Shown piece after piece: positions 1-5,045 of a DNA stretch of 6,805 nucleotides. The notes beneath the pieces are model-generated. The model was given only the letters and a program-made list of their open reading frames with translations, made no database searches and was not told the origin of the DNA. Source of the stretch: Dehalococcoidia bacterium (GTDB lineage: Bacteria; Chloroflexota; Dehalococcoidia; Tepidiformales; Tepidiformaceae). The position numbers and the translations under genes were made by a program. Location: positions 1 to 6,805 of the forward strand of contig JALOAP010000162.1 of the NCBI GenBank assembly GCA_023228745.1. Reading direction: 5' to 3'. Every line of letters begins with the position of its first letter. The first letter of the stretch is position 1.

Positions 1-199
1 ACTCGTCACCCTCACAGGAGACCGTTCGCAGTGGTGCGTCGAGCCCGTTGATGCAGTCGCCGGGCTCCAAGTCGCGGTGGAACTGCCAGTTGTCCGGAGC
101 AAGCGTCGGTTCCTCATCACTAACGGCGGGATCCGGCCCATCGCCACACGCGGCGACGAGAGTAAGCAAGAGCAGGCCCACCGGGAGGTGGGCCTGCAT
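1..199 (-). CDS. putative lipoprotein with septum-formation-like core, C-terminus outside window
   Basis: Sixty-six codons are visible, read leftwards from ATG at 199. The N-terminus is a lipoprotein signal: MQAHLPVG, a leucine-rich stretch, then the lipobox L-V-A-A-C with Cys18 as the predicted lipidated residue. The mature part begins with an acidic, proline-containing linker and then reads DLEPGDCINGLDAP followed by RTVSC. A 'GDC ... C' arrangement of this sort is seen in the 'septum formation' family of actinobacterial and related surface proteins. I infer similarity only, because the diagnostic downstream half is missing. The product should be anchored on the outer face of the cytoplasmic membrane. 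It starts 31 bases after the stop of the SurA_N-like gene on the same strand, so the two may be co-transcribed. No strong Shine-Dalgarno precedes the ATG, only a weak GAG, and the start lies at the foot of a strong hairpin. Confidence 0.72.
   Translation of the reverse strand, partial: MQAHLPVGLLLLTLVAACGDGPDPAVSDEEPTLAPDNWQFHRDLEPGDCINGLDAPLRTVSCEGDE
172..197. repeat. perfect 11-bp inverted repeat over the lipoprotein start codon
   Basis: GCAGGCCCACC (172-182) is followed by a 4-base loop and then its exact complement GGTGGGCCTGC (187-197). Read as minus-strand mRNA, the stem starts at the G of the ATG codon and covers codons 2-9 of the lipoprotein. There is no U-tract on either side, so it is not a standard terminator. 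It could lower translation initiation of the lipoprotein or be a chance feature of signal-peptide codons. Confidence 0.8.
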
Positions 200-230
200 T
201 CTCGTGAGATAGGTTAGGCAGGACAGGCCG

Positions 231-733
231 CTACCTCGCCTTCTCGAGTACCGACTCGCTCACGACGATATCGGCGCGTGCCCGAAGTGCGGCAACCGCC
301 TCGGCGAGCCGTTCCGCGGCCTGGGCGTCCGCCTCACCCTGTAGCGCGTCGCGGGCATTGCCCACGGTGATTGACTTCCGCATGCCGTCGCGATAGACCG
401 GGTGGCTCCAATACTCATCCGCGGTCATCCTCGTGCCGCCTTGCGCTGCATAGCTCTGGGGACCATCGCCGTGGCGCGCTCGTCCGGCCAGGCTGTCTCG
501 GCGCAGGAGGCGCTCGATAGCCTCATCGAGTACGAGTTGCTCTATGCAGAGGGGCTCCGGCTCGGTCTCGCGCCTTCCGATGATGGAGTCGCCAGACGAT
601 CGAGGAAACGCGGGCAAACGTTGACCCGGCGGCCGTCGAGGCGGCGTTGGACCAGCGTGAGGACGGCCGCCAGCGCCAGTGCTGCTACCAGTGCCAGGCC
701 CGCCAGGTGCTTCCTTGTGATGCTGGCTTTCAT
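231..733 (-). pseudogene. SurA_N-like membrane-anchored protein, reading frame not intact
   Basis: Two minus-strand pieces look like the ends of one gene. The N-terminal piece starts at ATG 733, with GGAG six bases upstream: MKASITRKHLAGL and an Ala/Leu-rich membrane segment (about residues 10-27) ending LTLVQRRLDGRR. This frame stops near 542. The C-terminal piece is in another minus frame and ends at 231: MTADEYWSHPVY, then a charged helical tail ending ARADIVVSESVLEKAR. 'EEYW' followed later by 'lr.kAdI.i' is typical of the end of SurA_N-type parvulin-like proteins of Gram-positive-type and Chloroflexi cells. The expected middle signature is instead found on the plus strand at about 455-600 (see findings). 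The gene is therefore either frameshifted or carries an internal inversion. It lies between comM and the lipoprotein and shares their direction. A full-length member would be an extracytoplasmic chaperone-like protein. The family assignment is by motif memory only. Confidence 0.5.
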
Positions 734-826
734 CGCTCGCTCCACGTCCGGGGTTAGGAGTTGCTGGTTTTACGGACGCGAGTCAAGCAGTCGCCGAGCC
801 AATGGGGCGAACTACCGAGGGGCCGC

Positions 827-1117
827 TCACTCGACCCGTTCGCGGTACTGGATCGCCTCGGCCACATGCCCGGCTTCGATGGGTTCGCTCCCGGCGAGGT
901 CGGCGAGCGTACGGGCCACTTTGAGCACGCGGTGGAAGGCTCGCGCCGAGAGGTTGAGCTGCTGCACGGCCATCCGCAGGATGTCGCCGGCGCCGTCCGC
1001 GAGCACGGCCTGCGCGTGGTCGCGCACCTGCGGTGGCGACATATCCGCGTTCACGCGCGTCCCCGGCTCGTCCGCGAAGCGGCGAAGCTGCACCTCGCGT
1101 GCGAGCTGCCTCGCCAT
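827..1117 (-). pseudogene. comM: 3' fragment of comM (Mg-chelatase-like C-terminal domain)
   Basis: An open minus-strand stretch encodes the last ~95 residues of a YifB/ComM protein. Recognisable blocks in order are LRRFADEPG (linker after the AAA+ core), VNADMSPPQVRDHA, the hallmark LNLSARAFHRVLKVARTLAD, LAGSEPIEAGHVAEAIQYR and the stop after RERVE. In intact ComM of about 500 residues this is roughly residue 398 to the end. The reading frame closes with TGA at 1126-1128, immediately upstream of the first codons. The N-terminal ChlI-type and AAA+ domains are absent here, so the piece cannot hydrolyse ATP. The ATG at 1117 lacks a convincing ribosome-binding site and is probably an internal methionine rather than a real start. 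The missing N-terminal part is found on the opposite strand at the right edge of the window. The homology ends within about 10 bases of where an unrelated plus-strand HTH gene begins. Confidence 0.85.
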
Positions 1118-1125
1118 CCACGCCG

Positions 1126-1479
1126 CTCAATCCTGTTCACCGCGCCCGGGAGTGGCAATCGGCGATGGAGGCCCGCGGCGAGTCCAGAACGGCCCTCGCG
1201 CGACGCGTGGGTGTCTCCCGCGCGCGAGTAACGCAAGTTCTCCAGGTTCTCGATCTCGACCCGTTGGTCCTTGCACTCGCGGAGCGCCAGCCCGGGTGCG
1301 GCCTCTCGGAGAAGGAGCTTCGCCGACTGCGAGGGCTGTCACTCGCAGACCAACGGCGCTACGTCGCGCAACTCGCTGCACCGGGCGACGTTGCGCTCTC
1401 GACCGACCCTGCACCACGAGATACATCGCAAGCAGGACTTTCTCGGTCGGCTTTCTCGCTGATCACGGGCGACCCGTAG
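1126..1479 (+). pseudogene. 5'-truncated HTH protein of the recombinase-associated / ParB-like type
   Basis: In frame to the TAG at 1477-1479 the plus strand reads NPVHRAREWQSAMEARGES, then the helix-turn-helix RTALARRVGVSRARVTQVLQ, then VLDLDPLVLALAERQ and a second helical part, LSEKELRRLRGLSLADQRR. The block 'a.LAR..GvSRARVTQ...LL.LdP' is characteristic of small DNA-binding proteins that sit beside site-specific (especially large serine) recombinases in mobile elements, and resembles the HTH of ParB proteins. Intact relatives usually have a few dozen residues before this block. Here the coding similarity begins where comM similarity on the other strand ends, so the N-terminus was probably lost at a recombination junction. 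The only methionine in the preserved part is ATG 1165. The open frame continues further left, but there it is antisense to comM and not meaningful. The last ~30 residues look like non-family sequence, so a late frameshift is possible. Confidence 0.62.
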
Positions 1480-1579
1480 CCGGAAGGGGATGCGAGAAGC
1501 CGTCCCGCTCGCGGACAGGAGAAGATCGCTCCGGGTCACTGATGTAGCTGGGCAACTCCGGGAACGAGCATGCGTGGAC

Positions 1580-1608
1580 TTGTTCCCCGCAGCCGAGTGA
1601 TGCAGAAT
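1580..1608 (+). promoter_or_regulatory. candidate sigma70-type promoter for the exported-protein cassette
   Basis: TTGTTC (1580-1585) and CAGAAT (1603-1608) are separated by 17 bases and lie 45 bases upstream of the ATG at 1653. They match the -35 and -10 consensus moderately. The interval 1480-1652 shows no gene on either strand and is the only space available for a promoter of the two-gene cassette. The call rests on motif inspection only. Confidence 0.3.
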
Positions 1609-1652
1609 GCCGCAAAGTTCAGCAGGCTACACGCGATGGATCGGAGGTTGAT

Positions 1653-2045
1653 ATGGAACCGGCACAGTTTGGGATTGCGAGAAAACCGATGCTCGCTTTG
1701 GCGGTTGTGGCGACGATGATCCTCTTGGTGGTGACGGTGTCTAGCCCGATCGTCGAAGCGGCGACGTTCCACATATACAAGACGACTGTCTCGCCCATTG
1801 CGGTCACTCCATCCTCGAACGCGAGTGCGACTGACAATGGCCTAAACGGCTACAATCATCAAATCTGCTCCAGTGGCAGCTGGACCAAGTGGATATCGAT
1901 CAGTATCCCAGGTCATCATCTCCACACGTTCCAGAGTACGATGTGCACCGGCATGGGCTTCGACCATGGTCACGATAATTCATGGTCGCAGTGCGCGAGT
2001 CTGACCGGTGGGACTTGGTATGCTCAGTGCCTCTACTGGCACTGA
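1653..2045 (+). CDS. small secreted protein with four cysteines, unknown function
   Basis: I do not recognise this 130-residue protein. GGAGG at 1642-1646 lies six bases before the ATG. The N-terminus is a classical Sec signal: basic IARKP, a hydrophobic core (about residues 13-31) and a VEAA cleavage region near residues 34-37. The predicted mature part is about 93 residues and holds exactly four cysteines (72, 98, 114, 126), enough for two disulfides. It also has five tryptophans (77, 80, 111, 122, 129) and many His, Ser and Thr residues, and ends in CLYWH. Small size, secretion, even cysteine number and aromatic richness suit a secreted peptide such as a toxin, bacteriocin or inhibitor. 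No family motif proves this, and the lactococcin 972 pattern is not present. The gene forms a pair with the exported protein 52 bases downstream. Base composition is visibly lower in GC than the flanking genes, which suggests acquisition from another source. Confidence 0.72.
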   Translation: MEPAQFGIARKPMLALAVVATMILLVVTVSSPIVEAATFHIYKTTVSPIAVTPSSNASATDNGLNGYNHQICSSGSWTKWISISIPGHHLHTFQSTMCTGMGFDHGHDNSWSQCASLTGGTWYAQCLYWH

Positions 2046-2097
2046 TTTGTAGAACCACTGCGTGCGAACTAACCAAGATGCAGGAGAGTGATTTGTC

Positions 2098-2673
2098 GTG
2101 AAAACTTACCAGCGTATGGTTCTGATGATCGGTGCCATTGTGGGTGTGATAGCAGGCGGATTCGCCGTCGCCGCGGCCGTCACTAACTCATCCGTAGCTG
2201 ATACGGACGACGCTGTTCACAACCAAGTGCAGCCGCAGGCCCTTCCAATTGGTAAGCCGTTGCTGCCGGTAACTGACGGTCGAGAACCGTTGCTCTTTTC
2301 CGATAACGTTGCCGCAAGCGACTCCGGCGGATCGACAGTCACTATTGGCGACACGGTCATCAATGTTCTGCCTCGGGCCGACGATGGATCTGTGCACTTC
2401 TCTGCGACGTTGGCAGGCGGCGCAATAATCGACGGGTATGGGGATCGCGATGTGATCAAGACCGGGCTGGCCTACATTGCCTGGCAGGACCATGGAGGTC
2501 CAATTCACATCCTCGGGATAGTATCCGATGATGTCGCTGAGGTAGTCGTAGGTTCCCACTCGATCGAGATTACCAACAACTTCTGGTATTTCGTGGCTGA
2601 CGGCGACGATGACGTCAGTCTCGTCGTTGTCCGGGGCGTCGATCCCTCCAACGTCGCCAGACTGGGGCATTAG
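2098..2673 (+). CDS. exported or membrane-anchored beta-rich protein, unknown function
   Basis: This encodes 191 residues from GTG 2098, preceded by AGGAGAG about ten bases upstream. The N-terminus MKTYQRM is followed by a hydrophobic segment (about residues 8-28), so the protein is exported and either cleaved near the AVA motifs or kept as an N-anchored protein. A Gln/Pro linker (residues 38-58) leads into a cysteine-free domain (about 77-185) with alternating hydrophobic residues and many Asp and Gly, for example DTVINVLPRADDG, VSDDVAEVVVGSHSIEITNN and FWYFVADGDDDVSLVVVRG. Segments like 'GiVsddVa.V.V ... NNfWyf' resemble beta-sandwich domains of secreted actinobacterial proteins, but I cannot name a family. 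It follows the four-cysteine secreted protein in an apparent two-gene operon ended by the terminator at 2750-2777. An effector plus partner or immunity pairing is conceivable but unproven. GC is near half by eye, below its surroundings. Confidence 0.72.
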   Translation: MKTYQRMVLMIGAIVGVIAGGFAVAAAVTNSSVADTDDAVHNQVQPQALPIGKPLLPVTDGREPLLFSDNVAASDSGGSTVTIGDTVINVLPRADDGSVHFSATLAGGAIIDGYGDRDVIKTGLAYIAWQDHGGPIHILGIVSDDVAEVVVGSHSIEITNNFWYFVADGDDDVSLVVVRGVDPSNVARLGH

Positions 2674-2749
2674 CCAGGCTCTTGGACCTCCGTTCCGGAT
2701 CGGGTCATGATTGAGGTACATGGACTGACGAGACCATACACGCCAATAG

Positions 2750-2777
2750 AAAAGCCCCCGATTTCCTGGGGCTTTTT
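2750..2777 (+). terminator. rho-independent terminator after the exported-protein pair
   Basis: AAAAGCCCC (2750-2758) pairs perfectly with GGGGCTTTT (2768-2776) across a 9-base loop. The right arm ends in a run of five T. The A-rich left arm gives a short T-run on the minus strand too, so it may act in both directions. It lies 77 bases after the stop of the 191-residue gene and isolates the cassette from the replication operon. Confidence 0.85.
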
Positions 2778-2780
2778 CTG

Positions 2781-2959
2781 TTGACGGGAGAATGCGAACT
2801 CTCACATCTCTCCATCAGACGCTTTCCGTGGCCGCAGGGCGACGTTGTACTCACCGCACCCCGCAATCGTTTCAGCCACGAGGTCACCTTCTGTGTAGGC
2901 TTTGCGGACAGACGCGCCCTGATCACGGGCGCCGGAGCGCTTCCAGGGACTCGACGCGG
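2781..2959. other. interval between terminator and primase, no confident gene
   Basis: On the plus strand the primase frame is open through here, but its residues are rich in Arg, His, Ser and Thr and look non-coding. On the minus strand one frame ending at 2802 reads more like protein (VRKAYTEGDLVAETIAG, then YNVALRPRKASDGEM and stop). It would point towards the terminator at 2750-2777, which could be used from that side. It may be the 3' relic of a small gene, but I recognise no family and see no start. A primase promoter should be in this stretch, but I see no clear one. Confidence 0.3.
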
Positions 2960-3694
2960 ATGGCGAGCCAGGCGCAGCAAAGGCCGGAGCGGACCAACCG
3001 CGGCGGCAACGACGACGACCAGCTCCCGGTCGAGGTTCGCTCACTGATCTACTCGTTCGCTATCGACCACCTGGCGCTACGCAACGAAGCCCTGGTGGAT
3101 CTGCGACGCAGGGGTTTGCCGGACGACCTCGCCGCATCCGTCGGCTACCGGTCGATTCCCCGTAAGGGCACCGAGCACGCAGCCTTCCTCGCTGCGCTCC
3201 GTCGTGAGTTCGCTGACCCCCTGCTTGCTCGCTGCCCGGGTTTCCGAGATAAGAACCAGCGCCTGACCTTCTGGTCCGCCGTGGGCGACCGGGATGGCTA
3301 CATCGTCCCCTACCGAGACGAACTTGGGCGCGTCACGGGCATCCAGATGAAGGTACTTGGAGGCAAGTACCTGACAGCCGTTGGAACCCGTATCAAGCAC
3401 GTCTATCACATCGCCGGCGAACCCGGCGAACGACGCGACCTGCTGACGACGGAGGGAGGACTGAAGGCGCAGGTTGCGGCATTCCACGGGAAAGCGTGGT
3501 GCCTTGGGATTCCTGGACAGGCGCTGCAGCCCGAGCACATCGATGTCATTAGCTGCCTGCAGCCAGCACGCGTCATCGTCGCGCTGGACCAGGAAGTGAA
3601 CCCCAGCACCGACGCCGCGCGTGAGCGGTGGTGTGAGGCGCTCTGGAAGGCCGGGCTACCAACCTACCGGGCGACCTGGGAGGGAGAGCTATGA
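2960..3694 (+). CDS. Toprim / DUF3854-like primase-type protein of a mobile element, C-terminal motif displaced
   Basis: The protein has 244 residues from ATG 2960, chosen because the frame further upstream is not protein-like; only a weak AGGG precedes it. After a polar lead (1-22) come a helical segment with NEALVDLRRRGLPDDLAASV and GYRSIP (residues 42-66), as in mobile-element primases where 'L..RGL....i...GYRs.P' is typical. CPGF (92-95), then DGYIVPYRDELGRVTGIQMK (112-131) and GGKYLTA follow. The Toprim-like part has TTEGGLKAQVAA (163-174, acidic Glu165) and VIVALDQE (205-212, Asp210 and Glu212). A plasmid/phage-type primase lacking the CHC2 zinc domain is the best reading. It would make primers or assist helicase loading during element replication. 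The protein ends at ATWEGEL just before the expected 'KGlDDLL..G..P' motif. That motif appears in the next gene's first residues, so a frame break or split is likely. It overlaps the helicase gene by ATGA. Confidence 0.72.
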   Translation: MASQAQQRPERTNRGGNDDDQLPVEVRSLIYSFAIDHLALRNEALVDLRRRGLPDDLAASVGYRSIPRKGTEHAAFLAALRREFADPLLARCPGFRDKNQRLTFWSAVGDRDGYIVPYRDELGRVTGIQMKVLGGKYLTAVGTRIKHVYHIAGEPGERRDLLTTEGGLKAQVAAFHGKAWCLGIPGQALQPEHIDVISCLQPARVIVALDQEVNPSTDAARERWCEALWKAGLPTYRATWEGEL

Positions 3695-4419
3695 GTGGCC
3701 CCAAGGGACTCGACGATCTCTTCCAGCTCGGCCTCCACCCACGCGTTCGACAGTACCGCGCCACTCCGCCCGAGCTCGGTATGCGTCGCACGCCCCACGC
3801 TGTGAGCGCTGCTGGCCGGGTCGACAGAGGCTCGGACCTGGCAACAGCGCGGGGCAAGACACAGGCAGCTATCACTCGCATGATTCGGGACGCACGTATT
3901 CAGCGCGGTAAGGCATTACTGGTGCGCAGTGCGCAAGGCGCCGGGAAGAGCACGGCGGTCGCCCTCGCACTACAGCAGCACCGGCTCAATGCACGCATCC
4001 TCGTTGGTACGCGCACGCTCGCGCAGGAGCAGGCAGCCACTTACCACCACTATCGCCTGATAGAGGGTCGCAACCCGCATAACTGCCAGCGGTACGAAGT
4101 GGTCGAGTCCCTCGGGGCACGCGGACACCCTATCGAGCGCCTGGCCTGTGTGGCTGATGGCGAACCGCTCTGCCCGTTCTTTCAGTCCTGTGCCTACTAC
4201 CGGCAGTTCGCACAGCCCGGAACGTGGATCGCTGCAGCGGAGCAGCTGTACAACCCGCGCTTTGTTCGAGGCGGCGAGTTCGTCGTCGTCGATGATGCGG
4301 AGCTCCCACGGGCGATGGTCGAAGAGCACCATGTGGACCTGGAGACGCTCACCCACAGTGCAGAGCAGCTCCGGGGCAAGTCACGAGGATTGCACCACCG
4401 AACCTCTGGTCGAGGTTGA
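3691..4419 (+). pseudogene. N-terminal half of an XPD/DinG-like superfamily 2 helicase, C-terminally truncated
   Basis: The ATG at 3691 overlaps the primase stop (ATGA) and follows GGGAGGGAG. Residues 4-11 (PKGLDDLF) look like the tail motif of the upstream primase family. A Walker A-like loop SAQGAGKST (80-88) has Ser in place of the first Gly. Motif Ia-like LVGTRTLAQE is at 104-113. Four cysteines (132, 153, 161, 167; context NCQRY, ACVADGEPLC, CPFFQSC) lie between motifs I and II, where XPD/DinG helicases hold an Fe-S cluster. IAAAEQLYNPRF is followed by Walker B-like VVVDDAE (198-204). After THSAEQLRGK the sequence turns into an unrelated SRGLHHRTSGRG tail and stops at 242 residues. The second RecA domain with motifs IV-VI is absent, so unwinding activity is not expected. 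Intact element helicases of this kind are several hundred residues longer. An out-of-frame relic of a C-terminus follows at 4397-4441, which indicates an internal deletion. Confidence 0.65.
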
Positions 4420-4441
4420 GTTCGAGGAGCTGGTGATATGA
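4397..4441 (+). pseudogene. relic of the helicase C-terminus, out of frame after internal deletion
   Basis: In the frame one base ahead of the truncated helicase the DNA reads TEPLVEVEFEELVI and then TGA at 4439-4441. That stop overlaps the next ATG as ATGA, the same coupling seen at the primase/helicase boundary. This acidic, well-formed tail directly before a coupled start is best explained as the original C-terminus of the helicase, joined to its N-terminal half after loss of the middle with a frame change. The deletion point would be near 4380-4397. This is inferred from gene order and overlap, not from a family match. Confidence 0.45.
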
Positions 4442-4962
4442 GCGGCGCGGAAATCCTGGAGCGCCTCCAGACGCTCGGTGCCGCGGTGAGCGTGGACGGG
4501 GATAACCTCCGGCTCCGCTACCCACGCGAGAAGCTATCTGCCGACCTGCTTCACGCAGTGAAAAAGGGGAAGGCAGAACTCATCGGGCTCCTTACCGCGT
4601 CCCCTGGCGCGGAGGTATCTATCGGCGACTCTGCCGTTAGGCGATGTCAGTGCCAGGGCTGCACCGCCTGTGAGGGGGATGGGGCGAGCATCACGGGCGC
4701 GCGACCCTGGAGGGCCGATGGGCTGAGGCAGCCCGGTGCGCCTGGTGCCTCAGCCAGCTGTCGACAGTCACATCCGAGCCTGAAGGAGCGAGGGATGATT
4801 GATCGGCTCCTCCAGGTCCGCTGCCCCTACTGCAACCGTCTCGCAGCCGAGGCGTCCGAAGGCTCCGTTCTGCGAGTGAAGTGTTCTCGCTGTGGTGCGC
4901 TCTTCGAACGTCAGCTCCCACGCCAGCGGTCGCTTGGAGATCGGAGGGGAGGGGGCTTATGA
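4438..4962 (+). CDS. TubC_N-like protein open in frame into a zinc-ribbon C-terminus
   Basis: The protein has 174 residues from ATG 4438, with GAGGAG (4424-4429) at good spacing. Residues 3-53 (GAEILERLQTLGAAVSVDGD, LRLRYPREKLSADLLHAV, KKGKAELIGLLTA) fit the TubC N-terminal docking-domain fold: short helix, 'Gv.l...g..L....p...L...l...l...K.eLl.lL'. Such domains occur in phage and ICE genes next to primases and helicases, as here, as well as in polyketide/NRPS docking. A cysteine cluster C70-x-C72-x2-C75-x2-C78 follows, then about 40 residues of low information, then a Com-like zinc ribbon (120-174) that also has its own strong start at 4795. Whether the product is one fused protein or an early relic running into a separate gene is unclear. 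The stretch 55-118 may be scarred sequence. The stop overlaps the next ATG (ATGA at 4959). Confidence 0.55.
   Translation: MSGAEILERLQTLGAAVSVDGDNLRLRYPREKLSADLLHAVKKGKAELIGLLTASPGAEVSIGDSAVRRCQCQGCTACEGDGASITGARPWRADGLRQPGAPGASASCRQSHPSLKERGMIDRLLQVRCPYCNRLAAEASEGSVLRVKCSRCGALFERQLPRQRSLGDRRGGGL
4795..4962 (+). CDS. Com-like zinc-ribbon protein (nested in-frame start)
   Basis: ATG 4795 has a near-ideal AAGGAG (4783-4788) six bases upstream, inside and in frame with the longer gene, giving a 55-residue protein. Its core VRCPYCNRLAAEASEG and LRVKCSRCGALF has the pattern of the phage Mu Com family: C-x2-C at residues 10 and 13 and C-x2-C at 30 and 33, with 'N/k-L' after the first knuckle and 'vKCpRC' at the second. 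Mu Com binds its mRNA to activate translation of the downstream mom gene. Com-like proteins are widespread in prophages, mostly without known targets. The following ATG overlaps the Com stop, much as com and mom overlap in Mu, but only a 22-codon stub remains there. I am confident of the zinc-binding knuckles and less so of an RNA-binding role. Confidence 0.68.
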   Translation: MIDRLLQVRCPYCNRLAAEASEGSVLRVKCSRCGALFERQLPRQRSLGDRRGGGL

Positions 4963-5027
4963 ATCTCTACAACCTCCGGGCTACGGGGAGCGCGCCTTGC
5001 CCGCCTGCGAGCCGTCCCGGGTTTTGA
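4959..5027 (+). CDS. 22-codon stub coupled to the Com-like gene
   Basis: The ATG overlaps the preceding stop as ATGA and has GGAGGGGAGGGGG directly before it, a very strong ribosome-binding site. The peptide begins MNLYNLRATG and ends ASRPGF. The strong initiation signal paired with a meaningless short product suggests this is the 5' end of a longer gene whose body was deleted, with the terminase small subunit now just downstream. I do not recognise the family of the lost gene. Confidence 0.35.
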   Translation: MNLYNLRATGSAPCPPASRPGF

Positions 5028-5045
5028 AAATCGGAGGTCATTTCC

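Noticed and set aside
402..1547. Long 381-codon plus-strand open frame
   Set aside because: It is very rich in Arg, Ser, Thr and Ala, with no domain logic overall, and runs antisense to the clear ComM C-terminal fragment. Only the short part at about 455-600 resembles a real family and is discussed separately.
1653..2045. Lactococcin 972-type bacteriocin
   Set aside because: Size, signal peptide and a C-terminal Trp/His-rich end are suggestive, but the family's spaced Tyr/His and Gly-Trp motifs are absent and four cysteines are present.
2188..2805. 205-codon minus-strand open frame starting MRVRILPSTEK
   Set aside because: It reads through the terminator hairpin and then antisense to the 191-residue exported protein, which has a signal sequence and a ribosome-binding site. 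It is a shadow.
2781..2808. tRNA T-arm-like sequence on the minus strand (GAGAGTTCGCATTCTC) before the terminator
   Set aside because: The loop would need eight bases, the G53:C61 pair is lost, and no anticodon arm or D arm is found upstream. It is not a tRNA, and I do not call it an attachment site.
1459..2932. 13-base direct repeat CTGATCACGGGCG at 1459 and 2920
   Set aside because: A shared 13-mer in a window of this size and composition is not statistically surprising, and the contexts do not extend the match.
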